Below are positions 1-8,467 of a stretch of DNA of 64,000 nucleotides, in pieces; positions within the stretch are counted from its first letter, which is position 1, and every line of letters starts with the position of its first letter. The notes beneath the pieces were generated by a model. It was not told where the DNA came from and searched no databases. It saw only the letters and a program-made list of their open reading frames with translations. The stretch is from Listeria farberi (GTDB taxonomy: Bacteria > Bacillota > Bacilli > Lactobacillales > Listeriaceae). The position numbers and the translations under genes are program-made. The stretch spans positions 62,001-126,000 of the forward strand of contig NZ_JAARZJ010000006.1 of NCBI RefSeq assembly GCF_014229245.1, in the 5' to 3' direction.

Positions 1-51
1 TTGGTTTGTGAGGCAGAGATTATGTTTGCCTTGTCAGATTTACCACAATAA
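1..51 (+). CDS. fabZ: FabZ, 3-hydroxyacyl-ACP dehydratase, C-terminal end (partial)
   Basis: Only the last 16 codons and the TAA stop are present. The readable tail (LVCEAEIMFALSDLPQ) fits the C-terminus of FabZ, the dehydratase of fatty acid elongation, where a VDGK-x-V-x-E strand is followed by a short tail. The assignment also rests on known Listeria and Bacillus order, in which fabZ lies near the competence SSB gene. A terminator follows at once. The call is inferred from very little sequence. Confidence 0.55.
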   Translation: MVCEAEIMFALSDLPQ

Positions 52-59
52 AAATAGAG

Positions 60-95
60 AGCACTGAAGTCCAAATTGGATTTTGGTGCTTTTTA
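60..95 (+). terminator. Rho-independent terminator after fabZ
   Basis: A 13-bp stem (AGCACTGAAGTCC with GGATTTTGGTGCT, two G-U pairs) encloses a 5-nt loop and is followed by a T run. Confidence 0.75.
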
Positions 96-193
96 ATATT
101 CTTAAGATAGCATATGCTAAAAAAAGTTTCAATTTGCTAAATTAGTGTTTTGTACTAATTAGTTCATTATAAAACTATGATTTTCCTATAGAA

Positions 194-239
194 GAAACTA
201 GCTTTTTTGTTGCCTTAAACCTGGAGAAAATAGAGTTTT
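194..239 (+). promoter_or_regulatory. Candidate ComK operator (two K-boxes) upstream of ssbB
   Basis: The box at 227-239 is a perfect AAAA-N5-TTTT (AAAATAGAGTTTT). A second at 194-206 matches except for one base (GAAACTAGCTTTT). Their starts are 33 bp apart, about three helical turns. The proximal box ends 6 bp before a good -35 hexamer, as at ComK-activated promoters in Bacillus. AT-rich DNA can yield such boxes by chance, but the placement is specific. Confidence 0.6.
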
Positions 240-245
240 ATCCAT

Positions 246-274
246 TTTACAAAGAAATTTTTATCAAATATAAT
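246..274 (+). promoter_or_regulatory. SigmaA-type promoter of ssbB
   Basis: TTTACA (246-251) and TATAAT (269-274) are separated by exactly 17 bp, predicting a start about 281 and a short leader before the ATG at 305. Confidence 0.7.
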
Positions 275-304
275 CGCATTACACCAAAAGAAAGAGGCGA
301 TTAT

Positions 305-670
305 ATGATTAATCAAGTAACTTTAGTAGGACGTTTAACAAAGAATCCAGAACTAAAATGGACTACAGAAGACAAGGCGGTTTTGAATATGACTATAGCT
401 TTAAACCGCTTTGGAAAAAATAAAAGAGTCGATAATGATGCGGATTTTATTCAATGTGTTATTTGGGGCAAACGGGCAGAAGCAACTGCTGAATTTTGTA
501 GCAAAGGACAATTAGTAGGCGTAATAGGAGAACTACAATCTAGACAATATTTGAATAAGGAAGAACAAAAAGTCTATATTACGGAGGTATTAGTTCATCA
601 AATTAGGTATTTATCAAGTAGAAATAAAGAGGAGAACGTGGTTAATATCTCTCAAGAAGATGATGAATGA
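305..670 (+). CDS. ssbB: Single-stranded DNA-binding protein, competence type (SsbB-like)
   Basis: 121 residues. The N-terminal 105 form an OB-fold SSB domain: it opens MINQVTLVGRLTKNPEL and contains the IQCVIWGKRAEATAEF and KGQLVGVIGELQSR stretches typical of bacterial SSBs. The tail is short and acidic (ends SQEDDE) without the long glycine/glutamine linker and DDDIPF tip of the housekeeping SsbA, which matches Bacillus SsbB (YwpH), the paralogue that coats incoming DNA during transformation. The RBS is AGAGGCG. ComK boxes and a clear promoter precede it, supporting a competence role. The housekeeping ssb is expected elsewhere (rpsF-ssb-rpsR). Confidence 0.85.
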   Translation: MINQVTLVGRLTKNPELKWTTEDKAVLNMTIALNRFGKNKRVDNDADFIQCVIWGKRAEATAEFCSKGQLVGVIGELQSRQYLNKEEQKVYITEVLVHQIRYLSSRNKEENVVNISQEDDE

Positions 671-1058
671 TGTAATACTTTGTTATAAAACATTAAGTTT
701 AACTAATAATTTATAAAAATTTAGACGAAATAACGAATAATAGAACTAATTTTGGGCGTTATTTGTAATGGAAAATTTTTCCAGTTCTACTTTTTTAATA
801 TAAATAATTGAGCGTACAAACTATCTTATAACAGTATTAAAGAGAAGCAAACTATAGTAATGAGCTGAGGTAAAAGAAAGTTAGACTCAATTGAAGTATA
901 AACAGTAAAAATCAGACAATAAAGGTAATTTACAAATATTGCAGAATTTTAGAAGCTATTCGGGTGCCTGTCATACATCCTTAATTTTTTAGTAACCAAG
1001 CCCAAAGTTTCATATGGTACGATTATCCTCGAAAGTAATCAAGGAGGGAAATAATTAC
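671..1058 (+). other. Intergenic stretch between ssbB and the yocH-like gene
   Basis: 388 bp, AT-rich and non-coding. It contains a weak inverted repeat (AAATAACG 728-735 with CGTTATTT 757-764, long loop), a GGGTG/CATCC pairing near 964-982 just upstream of the wall-protein gene, and a TGTAAT-N4-TGTTAT pair directly after ssbB. It probably carries the wall-protein promoter and leader, but I could not pick a convincing -35/-10 pair. Confidence 0.4.
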
Positions 1059-1889
1059 ATGAAGAAAACAGTAGTAGCCATTGCGGCTGGTTTAATTATT
1101 GCAGGATCTGGTTCAACTCAAGCTTTTGCGGCTGAGTATAAAGTACAAGACGGTGACTCGCTTTGGAAAATTTCAAATGAAAATAATATCTCTATAAAAC
1201 AATTGAAAGAAGACAATAACTTAAGCTCGAACTTAATTTTTCCAAACCAAACATTGCAAGTAAATAGTGGTGAGAAAAAAGCAGTTACGAGTAACGGTTC
1301 GGAGTATACTGTTGTAGCTGGAGACACATTAGGACATATTGCAGCAGATAACGGTGTGACAGTCAACCAATTAAAAGAATGGAATAATCTTTCATCTGAT
1401 TTAATCATAGTTGGTCAAAAATTGTCTGTAGGTGAAAATGCTCAAGCTAGTGAAAGTACTACTTCTGAAAATAAAAATTCAGAAAGTAACGCTACAGAAC
1501 AACCAGCTGAACAACCAAAAGAAGAAAATGGAACACAAACTACTCAAAAATCAACAGCATCTAATGAATCGTCAAACAGTTCATCATCAGCCCAAGGGAA
1601 TGTTTCTAAAGAGCTAACAGTTACAGCTACTGCATATAGTAAAGCTGAACCTGGAATGGGTCATATGACAGCTACAGGAATTGACTTAAATGATAATTCA
1701 CGTGTAATTGCAGTAGATCCATCTGTTATTCCTCTAGGTTCAAAAGTATATGTTGAAGGATACGGAGAAGCGATTGCAGCTGATACTGGTGGTGCAATTA
1801 AAGGTAATAAAATTGATGTACATTTAAACTCAGTACAAGAAGCTAATAACTGGGGCGTAAAACAAGTTAAAGTACAAATTTTAAATTAA
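1059..1889 (+). CDS. Secreted LysM-3D domain wall protein (YocH/Sps-like, putative muralytic)
   Basis: 276 residues. A signal peptide (about 1-25, ending in AFA) is followed by two LysM peptidoglycan-binding repeats (about 27-71 and 82-126), a Ser/Thr/Asn/Glu-rich linker, and a C-terminal 3D domain (about 185-276) whose conserved aspartates are seen in AVDPSVIPLG and AADTGGAIKG. This is the YocH architecture, grouped with the stationary-phase-survival (Sps) family related to resuscitation-promoting factors. Expected outside the cell at the wall, cleaving glycan. The start is at 1059 because AAGGAGGG lies 8-10 nt upstream. An ATG at 1014 in frame lacks an RBS and would bury the signal peptide. 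A terminator follows, so it is probably monocistronic. Confidence 0.85.
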   Translation: MKKTVVAIAAGLIIAGSGSTQAFAAEYKVQDGDSLWKISNENNISIKQLKEDNNLSSNLIFPNQTLQVNSGEKKAVTSNGSEYTVVAGDTLGHIAADNGVTVNQLKEWNNLSSDLIIVGQKLSVGENAQASESTTSENKNSESNATEQPAEQPKEENGTQTTQKSTASNESSNSSSSAQGNVSKELTVTATAYSKAEPGMGHMTATGIDLNDNSRVIAVDPSVIPLGSKVYVEGYGEAIAADTGGAIKGNKIDVHLNSVQEANNWGVKQVKVQILN

Positions 1890-1903
1890 TTTACTCCATA
1901 TAG

Positions 1904-1943
1904 AAAAGCTGTAAATGGCATTATGCTATTTACAGCTTTTTTT
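1904..1943 (+). terminator. Terminator after the LysM-3D gene
   Basis: AAAAGCTGTAAAT and ATTTACAGCTTTT form a stem around a short loop, followed by seven or more T. Confidence 0.85.
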
Positions 1944-2012
1944 GATTAAAAATAGGAAGAGACTCTATTTTATGATAAACTTATACATAATAAAGTTTTT
2001 TAGGAGATTCAT

Positions 2013-2747
2013 ATGAAAAAGCAGGAAATTTCAATTTTAAATATACCTTTTTACAATACAACTCAAGCTGATTTTGTAGAGGAATTGCATACTATTGCTA
2101 AAAATGAAGAACGATGTTTTGTAGTAACAGCAAATCCCGAAATCGTAATGCACGCTCGGACTGATAAGGAATTTGAGGGGATTTTGCGTCAAGCTGACTA
2201 CATTGTTCCGGATGGTATTGGTATTATCATGGCTTCTGAAAAACTTGGAACTCCTCTAAAAGAACGAGTTACTGGTTATGATACAATGATTGGTTTATTA
2301 GAAAAGCCTCTACGTTGTTATTTTTTAGGGGCGAAACCAGAAGTTAGCCAAGGGATAGAGAGTAAAGTCAATGAAAAATATCCAGAAGCGATTGTTTGTG
2401 GTGTTCATCATGGTTATTTTGATGCGCTTGAGAGCGAAGAAATTGCTAAAGAAATAATCTCTTCTAAACCAGATGTTATTTTTGTTGCGTTAGGTTCACC
2501 TGCTCAAGAAAAATGGATTTTATCTCAAATGGCTAATTTTTCTAAGGGCATTTTTATCGGTGTTGGCGGAAGTTTTGATGTATTAACTGATAATGTAAAA
2601 CGAGCGCCTAAAATTTGGATAAAGCTAAGACTTGAATGGGTTTATAGATTGCTAGCGAATCCTTCTAGATGGAGACGTTTTTTTGCGATACCTCAATTTA
2701 TGTTTGTTATCCACAAAGAGCGCAAACGTTTGAAAAAGGGTGAGTAG
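2013..2747 (+). CDS. tagA: WecG/TagA/CpsF glycosyltransferase (N-acetylmannosaminyltransferase)
   Basis: 244 residues, normal for the family. The N-terminus carries the TANPEIVMHARTD motif and the middle the PDGIGI and GAKPEV stretches. The ALGSPAQEKWI segment and the basic LANPSRWRRF C-terminal tail are also typical. TagA adds ManNAc to GlcNAc-PP-undecaprenol, the second step of wall teichoic acid linkage-unit synthesis, at the inner face of the membrane. The RBS is TAGGAGA. The gene is followed by menC (start next to its stop) and then tagO, which makes the TagA acceptor, so the linkage-unit genes sit together. Confidence 0.88.
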   Translation: MKKQEISILNIPFYNTTQADFVEELHTIAKNEERCFVVTANPEIVMHARTDKEFEGILRQADYIVPDGIGIIMASEKLGTPLKERVTGYDTMIGLLEKPLRCYFLGAKPEVSQGIESKVNEKYPEAIVCGVHHGYFDALESEEIAKEIISSKPDVIFVALGSPAQEKWILSQMANFSKGIFIGVGGSFDVLTDNVKRAPKIWIKLRLEWVYRLLANPSRWRRFFAIPQFMFVIHKERKRLKKGE

Positions 2748-2748
2748 A

Positions 2749-3873
2749 ATGTATTTTCAAAAGGCGAGATTAATTCATGCTGAACTACCGCTTTTGGCGC
2801 CATTTAGAACGAGTTATGGGGAGCTGAAAAGCAAAGATTTTTATATAATTGAATTAATAACTGAAGAAGGGATCTGTGGTTACGGGGAGTTAGAAGCTTT
2901 TCCGTTACCAGATTATACTGAAGAGACTCTCAGCACAGCTATTGTAATTATTAGGAAGCACTTACTTCCTCTATTAGCTCAAAGAAAAATTGATAAACCG
3001 GAAGACGTACAGAAGATATTTAGTTGGATTCAAGGTAATGAGATGGCAAAAGCGGCTGTAGAGTTGGCTGTTTGGGATGCTTTTGCTAAAATGAAAAAGC
3101 GTTCATTATCTAAAATGATTGGTGCTACTAAAGAATCTATCAAGGTAGGGGTTAGTATTGGTTTACAACCGAATGTAGAAAGTTTACTTCAATTAGTGAA
3201 TCAATATGTTGATCAGGGATATGAACGGGTGAAGCTAAAAATTGCACCAAACAAAGATATTCAATTTGTCGAAGCGATTCGAAAACGTTTTCCAAAACTA
3301 AGCTTGATGGCAGATGCGAATTCAGCGTATAATAGAGAAGATTTCTTGTTATTAAAAGAATTAGATCAATATGATTTAGAAATGATTGAGCAGCCATTCG
3401 GAACTACAGATTTTGTCAATCATGCTTGGTTGCAAAAACAATTGAAAACACGTATTTGTTTAGATGAGAATATTAGATCTGTAAAAGATGTAGAGCAAGC
3501 ACATATCCTTGGTAGTTGTCAGGCAATTAATCTGAAGCTAGCACGTGTTGGTGGTATGTCTTCTGCACTTAAAATAGCAGAGTATTGCGCATTAAATGAT
3601 TTGCTTGTTTGGTGTGGAGGAATGCTTGAAGCAGGAGTAGGTAGAGCCCATAACATTGCACTAGCAGCGAGAGAAGAGTTTGGTTTTCCAGGGGATATAT
3701 CCGCCTCTAATCGTTTTTTTGAGGAGGATATTATAAAACCGACTTTTGAATTAAATCAAGGTAGGCTTAGAGTTCCATCTAATGATGGTATTGGTGTGGC
3801 GTTGAATTCAGAGGTATTGCAAAAATATACTAAATCAACAGAAGAAATTTTGCTAAATAAAGGATGGAGCTGA
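2749..3873 (+). CDS. menC: o-Succinylbenzoate synthase / N-acylamino acid racemase, enolase superfamily
   Basis: 374 residues from the ATG at 2749, which sits 9 nt after a GGG core; a GTG nine bases upstream is possible but less likely. Superfamily hallmarks are visible: the KxK catalytic pair (VKLKIAP, about 160-165), metal ligands in ADANSAY, EQPF and DENI, and the second lysine in LKLARVGG. MenC dehydrates SHCHC to o-succinylbenzoate in menaquinone synthesis, and many Firmicute members also racemise N-acylamino acids. It sits between tagA and tagO rather than with other men genes. Confidence 0.85.
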   Translation: MYFQKARLIHAELPLLAPFRTSYGELKSKDFYIIELITEEGICGYGELEAFPLPDYTEETLSTAIVIIRKHLLPLLAQRKIDKPEDVQKIFSWIQGNEMAKAAVELAVWDAFAKMKKRSLSKMIGATKESIKVGVSIGLQPNVESLLQLVNQYVDQGYERVKLKIAPNKDIQFVEAIRKRFPKLSLMADANSAYNREDFLLLKELDQYDLEMIEQPFGTTDFVNHAWLQKQLKTRICLDENIRSVKDVEQAHILGSCQAINLKLARVGGMSSALKIAEYCALNDLLVWCGGMLEAGVGRAHNIALAAREEFGFPGDISASNRFFEEDIIKPTFELNQGRLRVPSNDGIGVALNSEVLQKYTKSTEEILLNKGWS

Positions 3874-3880
3874 AAAAATA

Positions 3881-4933
3881 TTGCTAATATGGAGTATATT
3901 GATTAGCTTTGCAGTGGGTATCATTATGGTCCCATTAATTAGAAAGTTTGCATTTAGAATTAACGCGGTTGATACGCCGCGTGAAAGACATAAACATACA
4001 AAAACAACAGCCACGTTAGGTGGATTAGCTATTTTTATAAGTTTTTCAGTCGGGATGTTGTTAGTGCCAATTGATAAATCTGGATTTGTCCCAATTTATT
4101 TTGGCGCTCTAATCATTATTGTAACTGGATTTATTGATGATTTATTTGATTTATCTCCTAAATGGAAAATGGCAGGGCAGATTTTAGCTGCTATTTGTGT
4201 CACTGTTTGGGGTGAAATAACAATTAATTTTATTAATATTCCTTTTTACGGGGAATTGGACTTTGGATATTTTGCAATACCATTATCTATAGTTTGGATT
4301 GTAGCTATTGTAAATGCACTTAATTTAATAGATGGCTTAGATGGACTTGCTGGTGGGATTTCTATTATTGCTTTAATGACAATTGCTGGCATGGCTCTCT
4401 TACTTAAAGATGCATTCGTTGCCCCAGTTGCACTTATTCTAGCCGCTTCAGTTGCTGCTTTTTTAATATACAATTTTCCGCCTGCAAGTATTTTTATGGG
4501 AGACACAGGGGCACTATTTTTAGGGTATATGATAGCTGTTTTGTCGCTTATGGGATTTAAAAACGTCACTTTTATTTCTTTATTAGTGCCTCTCATTATT
4601 CTAGGAGTTCCTTTATCAGATACATTTTTTGCTATTGTACGGCGACTGAAAGAGCGGATGCCTATATCGTCTGCGGATCGTTCTCACATACATCATAGGT
4701 TAATGGCGCTTGGTTTTACCGAAAAACAAACAGTATTATTAATTTACTGCATGGCATTACTGTTCTCTATGACTGGTTTTGTATTTTCTTTTTCTACAAC
4801 TTGGGGAGCATTACTATTACTATTATTGCTGATTTTTTGTATTGAAATCATTGTTGAATTTATCGGCTTAATTGGTGAAGATTATCGACCAATTTTAAAT
4901 TTGCTTCAAAAAATACATCGGAAACGCAAGTAA
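3881..4933 (+). CDS. tagO: TagO/WecA-type undecaprenyl-phosphate GlcNAc-1-phosphate transferase
   Basis: 350 residues with about ten or eleven membrane segments. MraY/WecA family signatures are visible: GLAIFIS near the start, DDLFDLSPKWK, NLIDGLDGLAGG, FMGDTGALFLGY and the cytoplasmic HIHHRLMALGF loop. TagO transfers GlcNAc-1-P to undecaprenyl phosphate and commits the lipid to wall teichoic acid. The start is a TTG, with AAGGATGGAG at a suitable distance; no ATG fits. It lies seven bases after menC and shares a bidirectional terminator with the convergent LCP gene. Confidence 0.88.
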   Translation: MLIWSILISFAVGIIMVPLIRKFAFRINAVDTPRERHKHTKTTATLGGLAIFISFSVGMLLVPIDKSGFVPIYFGALIIIVTGFIDDLFDLSPKWKMAGQILAAICVTVWGEITINFINIPFYGELDFGYFAIPLSIVWIVAIVNALNLIDGLDGLAGGISIIALMTIAGMALLLKDAFVAPVALILAASVAAFLIYNFPPASIFMGDTGALFLGYMIAVLSLMGFKNVTFISLLVPLIILGVPLSDTFFAIVRRLKERMPISSADRSHIHHRLMALGFTEKQTVLLIYCMALLFSMTGFVFSFSTTWGALLLLLLLIFCIEIIVEFIGLIGEDYRPILNLLQKIHRKRK

Positions 4934-4969
4934 AAAAACCAACAACTAATTAATTAGTTGTTGGTTTTT
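4934..4969. terminator. Bidirectional terminator between tagO and the LCP gene
   Basis: A perfect 26-nt palindrome at 4939-4964 is flanked by A runs on the left and T runs on the right, so it can end transcription from both convergent genes. Confidence 0.9.
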
Positions 4970-4971
4970 GG

Positions 4972-6021
4972 TTAGTTTGATGCAGTGGAACTCTCATCTG
5001 AATAAGGCGCAGCGCCGGGATATGGTTGCTTAATTCCTAGTTCACTAGCAAATTCATTCGAGATACTTTGAACGGAAGCTTCATTGAGTTGATAATAATA
5101 AATACCGTTCATTGGGTTGCTATCACCTTGAAGGTTAAGCGATTTAATATCAATTTTATTAGACATGCCGAATTTTGCGATTGAAAGCATTTGATTGAAA
5201 GTTAAGTTGGTTTTCATGTTATCGCCAACTACTTCAATAATATCAGAATACTTGCTGACTGAAGAAATAGAAGTTGCTTCACTAACAATAGATTTAATGA
5301 TTAGCTGTTGTCTTTTCCCGCGTTCAATATCACTATCAATATGTCTGGTACGTGCAAGTGCTAAAGCTTGTTCAGCATTCAAATGTTGCTGGCCTTTTTT
5401 AAGCGTAATAGCATCTGCATTATCTTTTGAATCTTGTTCTGTAAAGCTTACTGGAACATCTACATCAATACCATCTAAAGCCTCAACTATTTTGAGGAAA
5501 GCATCAAAGTCAAAACGAACATAGTAATCGATTGGGATTTTGAATTCTTCTTCTACTGTTTTCATGGTAAGTTCTGGACCACCATATGCATGAGCTGCAT
5601 TAATTTTCGTGTATTTATCAATTTCTTTTGCAGAATCTTCAATATGCACATAAGAATCACGAGGGATACTTGTCATTTCTACCCGTGCATCCTTTACATT
5701 AAATGTAGCTAGGATAAGGGAGTCACTACGAGGATTTCCATTAGATGCTCTTGTAGTGCTTGTATCAACGCCAATAATCAAAATAGAAAAACTGTCTTTT
5801 ATAGGCTCAACATCATTTGTTCGAAGTGTGGAAGCTTTTCCGTTCCTTACGTTATCAAAAGAGTTGTCTGCTGCGAGTTTTGTCTTGCTAAAAAGATAAG
5901 TGCCATATCCGACACCTGCAAGTACTAAACACATCACAGGAATTAGAATCCAGAATAGAATTTTTCTTCTACGCTTGTACTTCTTGCTGCTTCTTCGGCT
6001 ATCATCAGTGCCTTTACTCAT
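4972..6021 (-). CDS. LytR-CpsA-Psr (LCP) family wall polymer ligase
   Basis: 349 residues. A basic cytoplasmic tail (KKYKRRRK) and one transmembrane anchor (about 22-44) precede an extracellular LCP domain (about 75-310). Key residues are visible in the IDTSTTRASNGNPRSDSLILAT-like region, SIPRDSYVHI, KINAAHAYGG and the LARTRHIDSDIERGKRQQ stretch that binds the polyprenyl pyrophosphate head. LCP enzymes move teichoic acid from lipid to peptidoglycan, which suits the tagA-tagO neighbourhood. It corresponds in position to Bacillus lytR. The RBS is AAGGAGAA; a TATAAT on the minus strand (6129-6134) is a possible -10. Confidence 0.85.
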   Translation of the reverse strand: MSKGTDDSRRSSKKYKRRRKILFWILIPVMCLVLAGVGYGTYLFSKTKLAADNSFDNVRNGKASTLRTNDVEPIKDSFSILIIGVDTSTTRASNGNPRSDSLILATFNVKDARVEMTSIPRDSYVHIEDSAKEIDKYTKINAAHAYGGPELTMKTVEEEFKIPIDYYVRFDFDAFLKIVEALDGIDVDVPVSFTEQDSKDNADAITLKKGQQHLNAEQALALARTRHIDSDIERGKRQQLIIKSIVSEATSISSVSKYSDIIEVVGDNMKTNLTFNQMLSIAKFGMSNKIDIKSLNLQGDSNPMNGIYYYQLNEASVQSISNEFASELGIKQPYPGAAPYSDESSTASN

Positions 6022-6194
6022 ATATTAATTCTCCTTATAGTCACTTTTCTAAGTTTTATTGTATCATTTGTTGAACTAAAGAATGTTACGCGTTATTTAC
6101 GCTTTCTTTAATTTTCAACTTTGATGTTATTATACAGAATTTCATTGAAAAAAAATACAAAAAAGTTAATATCTTTCAAAAATGTAATATTTGC

Positions 6195-6740
6195 CTATTC
6201 CAGTAGCAATTGATAATTACTAATTTCACAAATTTTCCCGGAGTGCAAATCTAGTTCTTGTCCCGATGAAATGAGCTCAAAACCGAGCTTAGAAAGTAGT
6301 TTTATGGAGGCTATATTTTCAGGAAGAACTTTTGCTGTAATTGTTTTATATGGTAAGTGAGCTTTTGTTGTATTTAAAAATTTCGTTAAAATTTCGTACA
6401 TAAGTCCTTGGCGCCAATACCTTTTGGCTAATTCATAACCAATTTCAATTGTTTGGTTATTGTTGTTAATATCGTTTATACCTAAGGAACCAATTGCTTG
6501 TAAAGAATTATCCAAGGTGAAAATAGTATATCTACATGCATTTGGTTCATTTTCAATGGCTTGAATCATTTCTTTTGCTTGAAGAATAGTAGAAAATTTT
6601 TCGATATTCATAAACTGAGCAACGTCATTATCAGACCAAATATCAAATAAGGTCGTTGCATCTGCAAAAGAAGTTTTTCTCATAATAGTTCGTTCCGTAG
6701 AAATAGTGGAAGGTAAATGCAAAGATATGTTTGTGGACAT
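6195..6740 (-). CDS. GNAT family N-acetyltransferase (RimJ/RimL-like)
   Basis: 181 residues from the chosen ATG at 6740. The fold is recognisable from IGYELAKRYWRQGLMYEIL (acetyl-CoA binding region) and the later NIASIKLLSKLGFELIS segment, plus the early STERTIMRKTSFAD strand common to RimL-type enzymes. The substrate cannot be read from sequence. The start is placed just past the stop of the upstream gene, whose last codons supply an AAAGG element; longer in-frame starts would run into the preceding coding sequence. Probably cotranscribed with the IMPACT-family gene. Confidence 0.75.
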   Translation of the reverse strand: MSTNISLHLPSTISTERTIMRKTSFADATTLFDIWSDNDVAQFMNIEKFSTILQAKEMIQAIENEPNACRYTIFTLDNSLQAIGSLGINDINNNNQTIEIGYELAKRYWRQGLMYEILTKFLNTTKAHLPYKTITAKVLPENIASIKLLSKLGFELISSGQELDLHSGKICEISNYQLLLE

Positions 6741-6741
6741 C

Positions 6742-7377
6742 CTAAGTAACATCCTTTTCTCTATATTTTTGTGGGCCCTCTTTATACTTAAGCTGGCCAT
6801 TTGAAACCTCTATAATCCAAGTGGAAAAATTTGGAAGATTGTCATTATCAACGAATACTTGAAGAACGACTTTTTCAGTGAATTCTTTATGAACAATTTG
6901 ATAATTTTTTTGTTCAAGCGCGTTCTCTATTTTACCTAAAAGCGGATAAGCAAAAGTGCATTCAATAATAGTAGCTAATTTGCATTCGACTATACCGATA
7001 CTATCGATAGCCTCACTTACAGAACTGCCATATGCACGAACAAGACCTCCTGCTCCAAGCTTAGTTCCTCCAAAGTAGCGAGTAACAACAACCACCACAT
7101 TTTTTAAAGCTTTCTTTTTTAAAACTTCTAGCATTGGGATTCCTGCTGTTCCGCTAGGTTCTCCATCATCATGTGCTTTTTGAAATTGGTCATTTTCTCC
7201 TATAATATAGGCGGAGCAATTATGAGTAGCATCACGGTGCTCTTTTTTGATTGTTTGTATGAATACCTGTGCTTCGGATTCTGTTTTTATCCGCTTAACA
7301 TGACAAATAAAGCGAGATTTTTCAATTATTATTTCATGTTTTCCATCGCTACGAATGGTTAAATAATGATCCAACAT
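6742..7377 (-). CDS. yvyE: YigZ/IMPACT family protein (YvyE)
   Basis: 211 residues. The N-terminal UPF0029/IMPACT domain (about 1-125) shows KSRFICHVKRI, the DATHNCSAYIIG motif, DDGEPSGTAGIPML and the YFGGTKLGAGGLVRAYG signature. A C-terminal DUF1949 domain (about 135-205) follows. Family function is poorly defined, with links to translation stress. Orthologues lie between lytR and degS-degU in Bacillus; here degS is missing and the gene faces away from degU. Its start has GGAGG 8 nt upstream. Confidence 0.85.
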   Translation of the reverse strand: MLDHYLTIRSDGKHEIIIEKSRFICHVKRIKTESEAQVFIQTIKKEHRDATHNCSAYIIGENDQFQKAHDDGEPSGTAGIPMLEVLKKKALKNVVVVVTRYFGGTKLGAGGLVRAYGSSVSEAIDSIGIVECKLATIIECTFAYPLLGKIENALEQKNYQIVHKEFTEKVVLQVFVDNDNLPNFSTWIIEVSNGQLKYKEGPQKYREKDVT

Positions 7378-7760
7378 AAGGAACCTCCATAAGTTGATAC
7401 ATTCAGTCTGCTTTTATTTTATCCGAAAGCAAAGCGATTGTATAGATATTTTTCTAAGTGCAGCGGGTGAAGTGGTGGCAAATTCGTGTTATAATAAAAA
7501 CTACTATTACTTTAGACTGGTTTTTAATTGCATTTTATAGGCATATAGAAGTAATTTTCTAGAACCTTACTGTATAATTAAGCTACATTTTGTAATGGAA
7601 ATAGGTCGATTTGAGTTAAATAGTACTTAAAAGAGAAAAGTTTAATTGCCAATTTTATGGCAGGGATTATAAGGTTAAGCGTTTTGCTACTAAAAAGGAT
7701 GATGTTTTCGATTGCAAAGTGGCTTGGTGAAATTAGATAAGTGAAGGAGGAGTAGTCATT
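7378..7760 (+). promoter_or_regulatory. Divergent intergenic region yvyE/degU with candidate degU promoter
   Basis: 383 bp without a gene; in Bacillus the degS sensor kinase would lie here. An extended -10 (TGT-TATAAT, TATAAT at 7490-7495) and another TATAAT at 7573-7578 are candidate degU start signals, implying a leader of 180 nt or more. The -35 regions are weak. I see no strong hairpin. The AAGGAGGAG RBS lies just before degU. Confidence 0.45.
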
Positions 7761-8447
7761 ATGGCACTCAAAATCATGGTTGTAGATGATCATCAGTTGT
7801 TTCGCGAAGGTATCAAGCGAATTTTAGAATTGGAAGATTCTTTTGAGGTCGTAGCGGAAGCTGAAAACGGTAAAAATATCGTAGCAAAAGTTCGTGAATA
7901 TAAACCAGATATCGTTTTAATGGATATTAACATGCCAACTGTTAATGGACTAGATGCAACAGAAATGTTAGTACGTCAATTTCCTAGTATCAAAGTAATC
8001 GTATTGACTATTCATGATACAGATGAATATGTAACAGAGGCGCTTAGAGCAGGAGCAGTAGGTTATTTGCTAAAAGAAATGGACGCGCATGAACTTGTCG
8101 AAGCTGTTAAAATAGTAGACAATGGGGGCGCGTATATTCATCCGCGTGTAGCGATTAAATTAATTCGTGAGTATCGACATTTAGCAAGCACAAACACTTC
8201 TCAAGGGGTTTATGGTTATCAGCAACCCGAAGTGAAAATGCCTTTGCATATCTTAACACACAGAGAATGTGAGGTATTACAGCTTCTTACCGATGGAAAA
8301 AGTAACCGCGGAATTGGGGAAACGCTTTTCATTAGTGAGAAAACAGTAAAAAATCATGTAAGTAGTATTCTACAAAAAATGAAAGTGAATGATAGGACTC
8401 AAGCGGTGGTAACGGCAATTAAGCACGGCTGGGTTTATATTCGCTAA
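7761..8447 (+). CDS. degU: DegU, NarL/FixJ-type response regulator (orphan)
   Basis: 228 residues. Receiver domain 1-120: acidic pocket DD at 9-10, phosphoacceptor Asp55 in VLMDINMP, switch Thr in VLTIHD and Lys in YLLKEMD. LuxR-type helix-turn-helix about 160-228 ([29 protein letters not shown]). In Listeria, DegU controls flagellar motility and virulence-related genes without a cognate DegS kinase, and the missing degS here agrees. Acetyl phosphate is the usual proposed donor. A degV-family gene follows 20 bp later, probably in the same transcript. Confidence 0.93.
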   Translation: MALKIMVVDDHQLFREGIKRILELEDSFEVVAEAENGKNIVAKVREYKPDIVLMDINMPTVNGLDATEMLVRQFPSIKVIVLTIHDTDEYVTEALRAGAVGYLLKEMDAHELVEAVKIVDNGGAYIHPRVAIKLIREYRHLASTNTSQGVYGYQQPEVKMPLHILTHRECEVLQLLTDGKSNRGIGETLFISEKTVKNHVSSILQKMKVNDRTQAVVTAIKHGWVYIR

Positions 8448-8467
8448 AGAAATTTCAGGGGGACTAT

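Noticed and set aside
671-686. Possible WalR box TGTAAT-N4-TGTTAT after ssbB
   Set aside because: The usual spacer is 5 bases and it lies far from the wall-protein start; treated as chance.
728-764. Hairpin AAATAACG/CGTTATTT as ssbB terminator
   Set aside because: Loop too long, stem AT-rich and no T run.
960-1058. Possible c-di-AMP (ydaO-type) riboswitch in front of the yocH-like gene
   Set aside because: A GGGTG/CATCC pairing exists but the conserved riboswitch blocks I know are not visible.
1118-1408. Minus-strand open frame inside the LysM gene
   Set aside because: Shadow of a well-supported gene on the plus strand; no RBS or family.
5195-5524. Plus-strand open frame inside the LCP gene
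   Set aside because: Antisense shadow of the LCP coding sequence.
7578-7793. Minus-strand open frame in the degU leader
   Set aside because: No RBS, low-complexity AT-rich translation, overlaps the degU start.
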